From UMGS1889 sp900556055 (lineage in GTDB: Bacteria; Bacillota; Clostridia; Oscillospirales; Ruminococcaceae), in assembly GCA_902463265.1 (NCBI GenBank), contig CABQEV010000011.1, positions 1 to 63,842 on the forward strand: DNA of 63,842 nucleotides, written 5' to 3'. The translations under genes and the position numbers were made by a program. Below the pieces are notes generated by a model. The model had not been told where the DNA came from. It did no database searches and saw only the letters and a list, made by a program, of their open reading frames with translations. Below, piece by piece: positions 41,484 through 49,341 of the stretch. Position 1 is the first letter of the stretch; each line of letters opens with the position of its first letter.

Positions 41484-41983
41484 TTAAATTTAATTATCAA
41501 AGATTAAGATTATGGAACCTTGGTCTCGTGTTTAACATTGACACCACATTCCTTTCCGGCTCTTTGCCATCAAAGCGGTGATTATTCAATTTTTTCCTAT
41601 GACAGGATATAAAAAATTCCTGTCGATGCTTACCTTTCGGGCGGACTCACTCCTCATCTGCTAGAATTTTAATAACCTGCAATGAATACCTTTCATAACG
41701 ATCACACCTTCCAAAGTATTGATCTTATTGTATTCACCTTTCTTATCAAATCATGCAGCTTTTTATGTAAAGTCGTTACAGACATCAGAGGGTACTGCTG
41801 CTTTACATTAGGAGGACTTCGGTGTCCTGTAAGCTATGGCATCTGACGGGAGACATTCCGTCGTTTGCATCGATAGGATATACTCGATATATTAACTTTT
41901 AACTCAAATGAAACTCATTCATTATTATGGGAGGGGCGTTCAAAAACGCTGCTTATAAAGCTATCCAAGCTCCCTGTTCATAC

Positions 41984-42055
41984 TCAGAAAAAAGTTACAC
42001 ACGAGCCGCCGAAGCCGCTGACCTTATTCTGCTGTGACTCTTCATTTAACTCCAT
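41984..42055 (-). CDS. Possible 23-aa peptide ending GFGGSCVTFF
   Basis: ATG 42055 lies 8 nt after the GGAG of the most upstream motif copy. The product starts MELNEESQQNKVS. Its last five residues CVTFF have the size of an Agr-type thiolactone ring, but there is no C-terminal recognition tail and no agrB-like gene here, so a signalling role is only a thought. Confidence 0.3.
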   Translation of the reverse strand: MELNEESQQNKVSGFGGSCVTFF

Positions 42056-42248
42056 CGGACCCGCTCCCTTTCTCCGGTAATTTTTTCGGAATAACTGCGG
42101 CTGACATCTGCCGATAAGCTGCGATGCTGTTCACCGTGCGGCGACCGCCGTTCAACTCAGCTCCGAACCGTCGGAATGAAAACCCCGATGATCTCTGACT
42201 TCAGCTGCCCGATCCCGAACCCGCTCGGGATAATTCCGATCAATTCTT

Positions 42249-42305
42249 TTATCGGAACTCCATCAGCATTTGCTGTAAGCCTTTGATTTTATTCTTTCGG
42301 GTCAT
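42249..42305 (-). CDS. Possible 18-aa leader peptide
   Basis: The first ORF of the repeat transcript: ATG 42305 with AAGGAAAAGGAA just upstream; product MTRKNKIKGLQQMLMEFR, basic. Its end overlaps a GGAGTTCC stretch related to the repeat motif. Confidence 0.35.
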   Translation of the reverse strand: MTRKNKIKGLQQMLMEFR

Positions 42306-42323
42306 TTCCTTTTCCTTGAGTAT

Positions 42324-42352
42324 AATATACCACACCTTTAGGTAAATGTCAA
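42324..42352 (-). promoter_or_regulatory. Promoter of the repeat transcript
   Basis: Minus strand TTGACA (42347-42352), 17 bp, TATATT (42324-42329). Divergent from the promoter of the DUF1292 gene. Confidence 0.75.
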
Positions 42353-42411
42353 TAGGTTTTTCAAAAAAAATAATATAATTTTTGTGTAATATTATTTTTA
42401 CGGATACATAC

Positions 42412-42440
42412 TTGACATTCTGTTAAAAATATAGTAAAAT
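42412..42440 (+). promoter_or_regulatory. Promoter of the DUF1292 gene
   Basis: TTGACA (42412-42417), 17 bp, TAAAAT (42435-42440). Confidence 0.65.
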
Positions 42441-42515
42441 AAAAATGTTGAGTGCGCACGGCGGTCATGTCTGCGCAGTTATGCGGAAATTTTAATGTGT
42501 GAGAGGAGCGGCAAT

Positions 42516-42830
42516 ATGGCATTTCTGAATGATGAAGAAAACTACGAACCCGATCTGTACACTCTTGTCGATGAGGACGGAAAAGAGCAGCAGTTTGAAT
42601 TTATTGACCAATACGAGGAAAACGGCGTAGTATATTATGCACTTGTTCCTTATATCGAGGATCCCGATCAGATGCTTGAAGCTGATGCTGAGCTTGTTGT
42701 GCTGAGACTTGAAAAGGACGAGAACGGCGAAGATATCATGTCCACTATCGACAGTGAAGAGGAATACAACCGCATCGGCAATATTTTCATGGAAAGATAC
42801 ATGGAGGATTTTGACGGGGACGACGAGTAA
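42516..42830 (+). CDS. DUF1292 family protein (YrzB-like)
   Basis: 104 aa, very acidic: YTLVDEDGKEQQFEFID, YYALVPYIEDPD, VVLRLEKDENGEDIMSTIDS. This is the DUF1292 pattern of small conserved Firmicute proteins, usually near alaS/ruvX (yrrL-yrzB) rather than alone as here. ATG 42516 is chosen because GAGGAG lies upstream. Function unknown. Confidence 0.8.
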   Translation: MAFLNDEENYEPDLYTLVDEDGKEQQFEFIDQYEENGVVYYALVPYIEDPDQMLEADAELVVLRLEKDENGEDIMSTIDSEEEYNRIGNIFMERYMEDFDGDDE

Positions 42831-42898
42831 GCACTCTTCCGAAAAAATCAATATGTGTTTTCACCAAAAATGCACAGGGAATTTTCAAATATCTGCTA

Positions 42899-42927
42899 TT
42901 GATATCTGACCCATCGTGTGCTATAAT
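42899..42927 (+). promoter_or_regulatory. Promoter of the 6S-like RNA
   Basis: TTGATA (42899-42904), 17 bp, TATAAT (42922-42927). Confidence 0.65.
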
Positions 42928-42933
42928 AATCTC

Positions 42934-43199
42934 AGAAAATAAATTCTGCCTTGACCGAAGAAGTACGGTTTTTATAATCCAACACAATTTTTAAGGGATT
43001 TAGTCTCCGCTTCGGGATTGAAGACCTCCCCGCTGCCGACTGAAAGAATGCATTTGCGTTCCTCGGCTTCGGGACGAAGGGATCATGAATGCAGCGGGCT
43101 ATTGCCCACCTGCCTGAGTGCGGGTTTTATTCGCCGTATGGCGGCAAGGCGGAGTATTTTGAAGATGACAGGCTGCTGTATTTTTACGGCAGCCTTTTT
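42934..43199 (+). ncRNA. Candidate 6S RNA (ssrS-like)
   Basis: About 265 nt between a consensus promoter and a terminator (AGGCTGC...GGCAGCCT, T5 at 43170-43199). CTGCCTTG near 42945 can pair with CAAGGCGG near 43150 as a closing helix; CCCGCTGC/GCAGCGGG forms the upper stem, leaving open strands between, and TTGCCCACCTGCCTGAGTGC resembles the 3' side of many 6S RNAs. The layout of closing stem, bubble and long hairpin fits 6S, which binds sigma-A RNA polymerase. The assignment is by eye only. Confidence 0.45.
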
Positions 43200-43217
43200 G
43201 TATATGGAGGAAAGATC

Positions 43218-43613
43218 ATGGATCCTATCTGGAATGAAATGTATTCGGCTGCAAAAGCGGTCAAAAATGCACGGAAGATCTCCGATTATGTCACCTGCGG
43301 CGAAGTGGCGGCTGCTGTGCTTTCAGGTTCAGGCAGGATATACACAGGCATTTGTATCGACACCTGCTCGACTCTCGGAATATGTGCGGAAAGAAATGCG
43401 ATATTCAACATGATAACAAACGGCGAACAGGAAATTTCCAAAGTGCTCGCCCTTCTCCCTGACGGATCGTGCGGCGCTCCCTGCGGCGCATGCCGTGAGC
43501 TTATGGTGCAGCTGATGCCCGGAAAGTACAAGGACATCGAGATAATGACAGATTTCAATACAGGGCGCATCGTCACTCTCGGCGAGCTTACGCCTGAATG
43601 GTGGATAAAATAA
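43218..43613 (+). CDS. Cytidine deaminase-family protein
   Basis: 131 aa from ATG 43218 (GGAGGAAAG upstream; the longer frame to 43089 lies inside the RNA gene). Zinc motifs: CAERNA at about 56-61 and PCGAC at about 87-91, with the catalytic Glu between. Length and motif spacing match homotetrameric cytidine/blasticidin-S deaminases. Cytidine salvage is likely; other nucleoside-like substrates are possible. A hairpin (AAAGCATC...GATGC, T7) at about 43619-43655 ends it. Confidence 0.8.
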   Translation: MDPIWNEMYSAAKAVKNARKISDYVTCGEVAAAVLSGSGRIYTGICIDTCSTLGICAERNAIFNMITNGEQEISKVLALLPDGSCGAPCGACRELMVQLMPGKYKDIEIMTDFNTGRIVTLGELTPEWWIK

Positions 43614-43800
43614 ACAAAAAGCATCACAGCGATCTCAAAGCTGCGATGCTTTTTTTGCGCCCGGGGCATGATATCGCCGTGACGCACACACTCTTTCGGG
43701 GGCAGACTATGCCCACATACGGACTTTTTTACGGCAGCAGCCGAGCCTTCGGCTTCGCAGACGGTTTTATCCCTCCGCAAAAGTAAAATTATCCGAAATA

Positions 43801-44793
43801 TTATCCGCCGTAAATGCTGTCCAGAATGTCCGTCAGCTGCGACCTGTATTTTTCACGCACATCGTCGGGCGACAGTATTTCCGCCTTTGCGCCGAACTGG
43901 AACACCCACGCATAAAACGGTGCTTCCGCTCTCACCTTTGCACGGACGATGAACCTGTCCTCGCCGTCGGGGAATATTCCTGCGCCGCTTCCGAACCTGT
44001 CAATGACGGCGTTCACGAGTGAATTCTCGAAGCGCATGGTAACGTCACGCACTTCGCCGCTGAACATTGAAAAGGTCGAATTCATATACTCCTCAATGCT
44101 GAAATCCCCGTCAGGCAGGCGGGCAGGCTCGTCCACAACGGTCACATTCTCCATTCTGTCAACACGGAAATTCGTGAAATTTTCGGGATATCTCTCGTAA
44201 TATGCGACAAGATAATACCGCTCATGATCCCATGTCATAGCATACGGCGAGCAAACCCTCAGCCCGTCACGGTACTTTTTCTTTTTTGTGATATCGTAAT
44301 CGAAATACCTGAAGGATATCTGTTTTTTCTCGGCAATGGCACGGTGAATGGCATCTACGCTTATGTAAATGACCTCGTTCATCGACTTTACCCTGTCAGC
44401 GACATACACCTGACGGCGGATCTGCTTGGCTTCATGCACACTGGTCAGGCTGCTCAGCTTTTTCAGAAGATCCTCCGATTTCTTTACAGTCAGAAACTTC
44501 GACGAACAGACAGCATCTGCAAGGAGCTTCAGTTCGGGAAGCTCAAATTCACGGCTTGCGACATAGTACCCCGCACTGTTTCCCTTGACAGCCACCACGT
44601 CCAGACCGTAAGCCCTAAGAGCCTCTATATCCTCATAAAGTGCCTTTCTTCCCGCAGATATGCCGCAAAGCTCCAGCTCCCTGATGATATCGTTCATCGA
44701 GATGCAGTGGTTCTCGTCCGTCTTCTCGAGAAGTATTTTATATAGGTATAGTATCTTCAGTCTGTTGTTGCTGTTTCTGACATTTTCGCTCAA
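43801..44793 (-). CDS. YafY-type HTH-WYL transcriptional regulator
   Basis: 330 aa. N-terminal winged helix (ILYLYKILLEKTDENHCISM; ELELCGISAGRKALYEDIEA), then a WYL domain around residues 140-230 (KQISFRYFDYDITKKKKYRD, VCSPYAMTWDHERYYLVAYY) and a C-terminal WCX part. WYL domains sense ligands such as nucleic acids in stress and defence regulators. Start is TTG 44793 (GGGGGT upstream), not certain. Two 33-bp direct repeats lie just upstream. Confidence 0.8.
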   Translation of the reverse strand: MSENVRNSNNRLKILYLYKILLEKTDENHCISMNDIIRELELCGISAGRKALYEDIEALRAYGLDVVAVKGNSAGYYVASREFELPELKLLADAVCSSKFLTVKKSEDLLKKLSSLTSVHEAKQIRRQVYVADRVKSMNEVIYISVDAIHRAIAEKKQISFRYFDYDITKKKKYRDGLRVCSPYAMTWDHERYYLVAYYERYPENFTNFRVDRMENVTVVDEPARLPDGDFSIEEYMNSTFSMFSGEVRDVTMRFENSLVNAVIDRFGSGAGIFPDGEDRFIVRAKVRAEAPFYAWVFQFGAKAEILSPDDVREKYRSQLTDILDSIYGG

Positions 44794-44807
44794 AGTCTGT
44801 ACCCCCT

Positions 44808-44906
44808 ATGATATTATCCGCATTCCGCCAGCATATTTACATGATATCAGTACAAAAAGTTGATGAATATGTAATGATATTATCCGCATTCCGCCAGCAT
44901 ATTTAC
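44808..44906. repeat. Two identical 33-bp direct repeats upstream of the WYL regulator
   Basis: 44808-44840 and 44874-44906 are identical (begin ATGATATTATCCGCATTCCG, end GCATATTTAC), 66 bp apart start to start, i.e. about six helical turns. Likely regulator-binding sites or a recent duplication. Between 44907 and 45290 no gene is seen. Confidence 0.8.
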
Positions 44907-45293
44907 CCCGCCTTTGAAATTATTCCGGCATAATCCAATGAGGTTTAGTATTATATGCCATATTTTCATTATAAGTCGGCAGCTGTATCATTTTAAGGAC
45001 AATGGCTCACACAAATTTCAAATTTAATTTTTATTCACATCAAAGAAAAAATTTCCTGCTGCGTTAATTATATCAGATATTTTATCGGATTTCAACTGTT
45101 TTTCGGATAATTTTACTTTTTCTGTATCCGAAAGGACTTCGCAGCCGCAGCCCTTGCATTATCTGCCGCAAAGCTCTCCCGCAGAACAGCAATACGCCCG
45201 AAAAAAGTGTGCATCACGCCGATATCACGCCGCCCCGCACCCTGAAAATCAGCATTTCGAAAAAGATATTTACATACATATTATAAAGTGATA

Positions 45294-45390
45294 TAATAAT
45301 AGCAGAAATTATGGGATCTCCCGCTGCAAAACCGCATATATCAAAGCTTTTGCGGAGATTTTCTCCATAATTCCAATGGCTTTTATTAAC
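45294..45390 (+). mobile_element. MITE-like palindromic element, copy 6
   Basis: AATTATGGGATCTCCCGCTG, core ATATCAAAGCTTTTGCGG, then TCTCCATAATTCCAATGG and TTTTATTAAC; the left end is decayed. It ends 2 nt before the AGGAG ribosome site of the amidohydrolase gene. Confidence 0.75.
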
Positions 45391-45402
45391 AGGAGATTTT
45401 TC

Positions 45403-46188
45403 ATGATAGATTTTCATACCCACGCTTTCACGGAAAGCATAGCCGAAAGAGCAATAGAAAGCCTCGAAAGCAATTCCCCCTGCCGCCCGAAAACAAGAGG
45501 CACGGCTGCGCAGCTTCTCGCAGCGATGGATAAATGCGGCATTGAACGCTCCGTCCTGCTGACCATCGCCACAAAGCCGCATCAGCAGACCGCCATAAAC
45601 AACTGGGCGGCTGAGGTGAAGTCGGACAGGCTGCTGCCCTTCGGAAGCGTCCACCCCGATGCTCCCGACGCATCCGATGAGCTGGAAAGGATAAGATCGC
45701 TGGGACTTTACGGCGTGAAGCTCCACCCCGATTATCAGCATTTCTATGCCGATGAGGAACGTATGATACCTATATATAAAAAGTGTGCCGAGCTGAAGCT
45801 GCCCGTTCTCTTCCACTGCGGAATGGATGTTATTTCACCGCACGATGTTCACTGCACGCCGAAAGCCGCCCTGACCGTGCATAGGCGTGTACCGGAACTG
45901 ACCATGATACTTGCGCATCTCGGCGGAAATTATATGTGGGAGGAAGCCGAAAAATATCTCGCAGGCGAGGACGTTTATCTTGACACTGCATTCGTAAGCG
46001 GAAGGATCCCCGACAGCGCCGCATCCCGCATAATAAAGAAGCACGGGGCAGACAGGATACTCTTTGCAAGCGATATGCCGTGGCAGCTGCCGTCGGAAAC
46101 GCTGCTGATGCTGTCAAGACTCGGACTTGACCATGAAGAAACAGAAATGATAACACACAAAAACGCTGAAAAGATACTTTTTGATTAA
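45403..46188 (+). CDS. Amidohydrolase_2 family metal-dependent hydrolase
   Basis: 261 aa TIM barrel from ATG 45403. Metal ligands: HTH in MIDFHTHAF, Lys/His in VKLHPDYQHF, HCG in LFHCGMD, His in LAHLGG and Asp in FASDMPW. The family covers decarboxylases and lactonases; the substrate is unknown. AGGAG lies 8 nt upstream and directly follows MITE copy 6, so its promoter may come from, or have been displaced by, that element. Confidence 0.8.
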   Translation: MIDFHTHAFTESIAERAIESLESNSPCRPKTRGTAAQLLAAMDKCGIERSVLLTIATKPHQQTAINNWAAEVKSDRLLPFGSVHPDAPDASDELERIRSLGLYGVKLHPDYQHFYADEERMIPIYKKCAELKLPVLFHCGMDVISPHDVHCTPKAALTVHRRVPELTMILAHLGGNYMWEEAEKYLAGEDVYLDTAFVSGRIPDSAASRIIKKHGADRILFASDMPWQLPSETLLMLSRLGLDHEETEMITHKNAEKILFD

Positions 46189-46314
46189 TATTCATATAAT
46201 ATATTCGGCGATTTGCCGAAAGTATCACAAAAAACGATGCTGATTTTCATGCAATGTTAATGCGTTTTTGTCTATATGTTCCTATTAAACAGGCACAATT
46301 TGTTCAAAATTACA

Positions 46315-46461
46315 TATTGCGAAATCGTTACATAAATGTTATAATGAAGAAGTATCATAGGCAGGAAGTATCTGACAGATGCAAACGGCTTATAGCCGGC
46401 GGCACGAGTGACCTTTTTATGCTGCCGGATCAAATTCATCCATTATCGGAGGTGTCGGATT
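46315..46461 (+). promoter_or_regulatory. Promoter and leader of the pilus operon
   Basis: TTGCGA-17-TATAAT (the -10 ends near 46343), then a leader of about 115 nt with hairpins ACGGC/GCCG and CCGGCGGC/GCTGCCGG. GCAAAC occurs as in c-di-GMP-I riboswitches, but the other conserved parts of that riboswitch are missing. Confidence 0.45.
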
Positions 46462-47652
46462 ATGAAGACTTTTATCTATACTGCCACTGACGTTCAGGGA
46501 AACACCGTCAAGAATGCAAGGATGCAGGCGGAGGACGTCAATGACTTTTTAGATAAAATCAACGAAAAAGGTCTTTTCTGTTCGAGCTACAAAGAAACGA
46601 ACTCAAAAGGCGACAAAAATCTTTATAAGTTCAAGACCAAGGAGCTTTCGTTCAACTGCCGTCAGCTCAGCGCCATGATCGGCTCGGGTCTTACGCTTGT
46701 AAAGGCTCTGGATATCCTTTATAAGGAGCAGCCAAAGGAAGGCTCCAAAAGGGTTTTCAGAGAAGTATATGAGGAGGTTCAGAAAGGTCGTTCCTTCTCC
46801 GACGCACTTAGAATGCAGGACGGTGCTTTCCCTGACTTCTTTATCAGTATGATCGCCGCAGGTGAAGCTTCAGGTCAGCTCGACGTTATCATGAAAAGAC
46901 TTGAGGATCACTACGCAAAGGAAGGTACGCTGGCAAACAAGATCAGAGGAGCTCTTATCTATCCTATCATCCTGGTTGTCCTCCTGGTTGCCGTTGTTAT
47001 CGTCCTCTGTCTTACGGTACTTCCTACTTTCCGTGACATGGCAGGAGATAACGTAAACGCTATCGCTAAGTTCCTGTTCGCATTCTCAGACAGTATGAAA
47101 TATCACTGGTACATTTACATACTCGTTCTCGGACTTATCATTTTCACGATCATCTATCTCATGAAGATCGAAAGCGTAAAGTACAAATGGGATAAGTTCA
47201 TCCTGAAGATCCCTATGGTCGGCAAGCTCCTCGTAAAGGTATATACAGGACGTTTCGCAAGAACCCTTTCAAACCTTTACTCAAGTGGTATCCCGATGGT
47301 AGAGGCTCTCGAAAGATCCTCCAGGATCCTCAGCAACTCATATGTGGTAAAATCCTTCGAAACTGTTGTTGACGAAGTAAAGCAGGGCGATCAGCTCTCC
47401 GCAGCTATCCAGAGAACAGGCATATTTGAATCCATGTTCACCTCCATCATCTTCGTCGGCGAGGAATCAGGTGCTCTTGATACCATTCTTTCCAAGACAT
47501 CCGACTATTACGAAGAAGAGTCAGACTCAGCTATCACTCAGCTGGTCGGCATGATCGAACCTATCATGCTGATCCTCATGGGTCTCGTAATCGGTCTTGT
47601 TCTTGCGGGTATCTTCCCTCTGCTGTATTCCGGTATGGCAAACATCGAATAA
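46462..47652 (+). CDS. pilC: Type IV pilus inner-membrane platform protein PilC
   Basis: 396 aa from ATG 46462 (GGAGG 9 nt upstream). Two GspF domains: residues 70-190 (LSFNCRQLSAMIGSGLTLVK ... FPDFFISMIAAGEASGQLD) and 275-395 (FARTLSNLYSSGIPMVEALE ... VGEESGALDTILSKTSDYY), with membrane segments near 170-195, 220-240 and 370-395. It anchors the pilus base and couples to PilB/PilT. First gene of the cluster. Confidence 0.93.
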   Translation: MKTFIYTATDVQGNTVKNARMQAEDVNDFLDKINEKGLFCSSYKETNSKGDKNLYKFKTKELSFNCRQLSAMIGSGLTLVKALDILYKEQPKEGSKRVFREVYEEVQKGRSFSDALRMQDGAFPDFFISMIAAGEASGQLDVIMKRLEDHYAKEGTLANKIRGALIYPIILVVLLVAVVIVLCLTVLPTFRDMAGDNVNAIAKFLFAFSDSMKYHWYIYILVLGLIIFTIIYLMKIESVKYKWDKFILKIPMVGKLLVKVYTGRFARTLSNLYSSGIPMVEALERSSRILSNSYVVKSFETVVDEVKQGDQLSAAIQRTGIFESMFTSIIFVGEESGALDTILSKTSDYYEEESDSAITQLVGMIEPIMLILMGLVIGLVLAGIFPLLYSGMANIE

Positions 47653-47790
47653 TCGGCAGAATGAGCGTCGGAATACGCTCAAAAACAAAGGATAAATTTG
47701 CTTTTGGGATCAGGGTGCCGTCAAAAAACGAGTTCCTCAGCCCGGCAATGATATTATTATAATTTATAAAAAATTAGTGAGGTGACGAGT

Positions 47791-49341
47791 ATGCTTTCAT
47801 TTGATATTACAGACAGACATATCAGGGTCGTTCACGGTATTGAAAACCGCGGACGTATCAAGATATACGACGCTACCACGATCGAGGTAAGCGAAGGTCT
47901 GATTGTAAACGGTCATATAAAAGATATACCGAAGGTTGCAACTCTCATTAACGAAGAGTTGAAAGCAAAGAAGATCAGCGATAAGGATGCTGTTGTCAGC
48001 ATTTCCTCCAACCTTGTAATTTTCAAGGAACTTCATATTCCTAAAGCTAAGGGTATGCAGCTGCTGACAATGGTTCAGAACCAGATGCAGCACACAATGG
48101 GTATCTCAGACGATTACAGTATTTCATATACTATCGCAGGCGACATCGAGGAGGACGGCGTTCAGGCGCAGAGGATCCTCGCAACAGCTTGCCCGTTCGA
48201 GATCGTTGACTGCTTCAGAAAAGTATTCGGCTTCCTCGGAATCAACCTGAAATCAATTGCCGTTTCCTGCAACTGTATTTCACGTCTGATCCTGAATGAT
48301 ATGAAGATCAGAGCTAAGATGCCTCTGCTCGTTGTTCAGATCGACCCGAACTTCGTCAGCCTGAACCTTTACGAGAACCATCAGCTCTCATTCTCAAGAT
48401 TTGCATCTATCGATCCTGCGGATTATGAAAACTCCAAGGATTATGTTTACGAGGCTGTCAACGAGAATATCTTCAGAATGTTCCAGTTCCATAAATCCAA
48501 GAACAACGGTGCTTCGATCCAGAACGTTATCTTCTACGGCGATACCACAGAGTATAACCGTCTGACAGACGCTCTCGAGGGAATGGACATCACAGCAAGC
48601 CTGCTTCAGGTGCCCAGCGTTATCTCGGGTTACGAAAATATCGAATTCTCCAACTATGCAAACGCTGTCGGCGCAATGTTCAAGCGTCAGAGAGATGTTG
48701 AGCGTATCAACCTGCTGGAAGTTGATGACTCCTCCGGACGTACTGCTGCAGGTGCTTCCTTCTTCACTGCTGTCGGAATCACAGCTGCTGTATCCGCTGC
48801 ACTGGTAGCACTTGTTGCACTCGGAATCAACATCAACATCACAGCAATGGAAAAAGAGATAACCGATATTGATACATACATCAACAGCCAGGAGGTCCTT
48901 GATAAGATCGCCGCAGTTGATAAGGCTCAGGAGCAGATCGATAAGGTCGCTACATACAAGAATCAGGCAGTAAAGGTATCGACTGCATTCGACAGTATGC
49001 CTGTACTTAAGACCGAAGTGTTCAACGATGTTGCAGACAGCTTCAAGGCTGTTAAAGGCGCTTACTGGAACGAAGTTGCTTATGAAGACGGCATCTTTGC
49101 GATAACAGGTGTTGCAGATAATGTTGATGCTCCTTACCAGGTAGCTCAGAACATCTTCGACCTCGATAAGTATGATAACATCACATACACAGGTTTCAAG
49201 GAGCCCACGGACTCGGAAGAAGGCGCTACAAGCTATTATAAGTTTGAAATGACTATCCAGCTTCGCCAGAATATTGCTCCCGAAGCGGAAACACAGCCCG
49301 CAGAAACAGAAGCTGCGGCTGAGGAAGGCGGTGCTGAATAA
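47791..49341 (+). CDS. PilM-PilN fusion protein
   Basis: 516 aa from ATG 47791. Residues 1-300 are a PilM-type actin-like fold (LSFDITDRHIRVVHG, AVVSISSNLVIFKELHIPKA, MQHTMGISDDYSISY, VVQIDPNFVSLNLY). Near 320-345 comes a membrane helix (VGITAAVSAALVALVALG), then a coiled coil and an extracytoplasmic part ending in an acidic Ala/Glu tail, as in PilN. The two are separate proteins in most bacteria; here they are one chain, which would fix a 1:1 link between the cytoplasmic ring and the alignment subcomplex. It overlaps the pilO start by 1 nt. Confidence 0.75.
   Translation: MLSFDITDRHIRVVHGIENRGRIKIYDATTIEVSEGLIVNGHIKDIPKVATLINEELKAKKISDKDAVVSISSNLVIFKELHIPKAKGMQLLTMVQNQMQHTMGISDDYSISYTIAGDIEEDGVQAQRILATACPFEIVDCFRKVFGFLGINLKSIAVSCNCISRLILNDMKIRAKMPLLVVQIDPNFVSLNLYENHQLSFSRFASIDPADYENSKDYVYEAVNENIFRMFQFHKSKNNGASIQNVIFYGDTTEYNRLTDALEGMDITASLLQVPSVISGYENIEFSNYANAVGAMFKRQRDVERINLLEVDDSSGRTAAGASFFTAVGITAAVSAALVALVALGININITAMEKEITDIDTYINSQEVLDKIAAVDKAQEQIDKVATYKNQAVKVSTAFDSMPVLKTEVFNDVADSFKAVKGAYWNEVAYEDGIFAITGVADNVDAPYQVAQNIFDLDKYDNITYTGFKEPTDSEEGATSYYKFEMTIQLRQNIAPEAETQPAETEAAAEEGGAE

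Larger units (their letters stand above)
40572..42067 (-). repeat. Fourteen dispersed GGAGTGAGTCC motifs
   Basis: Positions: 40572-40582, 40671-40681, 40774-40784, 40882-40892, 40936-40947, 40992-41003, 41062-41073, 41116-41126, 41180-41190, 41294-41304, 41358-41368, 41473-41483, 41643-41653, 42057-42067. Read on the minus strand all keep GGA...TCC, usually followed by GATGG, AATGGC or ACAGG. Spacing is irregular (54-414 bp), and copies are degenerate, unlike a CRISPR array. Confidence 0.85.
40500..42317 (-). ncRNA. Long repeat-bearing transcript (about 1.8 kb), function unknown
   Basis: No normal gene in any frame. A consensus promoter (42324-42352) and a terminator (40507-40525) bracket a region with 14 copies of GGAGTGAGTCC or close variants (listed in the repeat entry). 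The first 350 nt are GC-rich with many short helices, for example ATCCCGA/TCGGGAT, GACGG/CCGTC and AGGAC/GTCCT. The rest is AT-rich with short ORFs of 9-13 codons just before many motif copies. Small hairpins beside four copies keep their stems with different bases (CGGCA/TGCCG, CAGCA/TGCTG, CTGC/GCAG). It could be a large structured RNA, a chain of leader-peptide attenuators or a decayed repetitive gene. Confidence 0.6.

Noticed and set aside
40572..41653. Plasmid-type iteron replication origin
   Set aside because: No replication protein nearby, and a promoter and terminator in the same direction suggest transcription. Not fully excluded.
41984..42055. Agr-type autoinducing peptide precursor
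   Set aside because: The CVTFF end fits a five-residue thiolactone ring, but there is no C-terminal tail and no agrB, agrC or agrA gene.
40572..42067. CRISPR array
   Set aside because: Repeats are short, degenerate and spaced 54-414 bp; no cas genes are in the window.
43089..43217. N-terminal extension of the cytidine deaminase
   Set aside because: It lies in the candidate RNA and its terminator; GGAGG points to ATG 43218.
46346..46461. c-di-GMP-I riboswitch before pilC
   Set aside because: GCAAAC and a hairpin are present, but the second conserved block (GACGCAAAGC) is missing.
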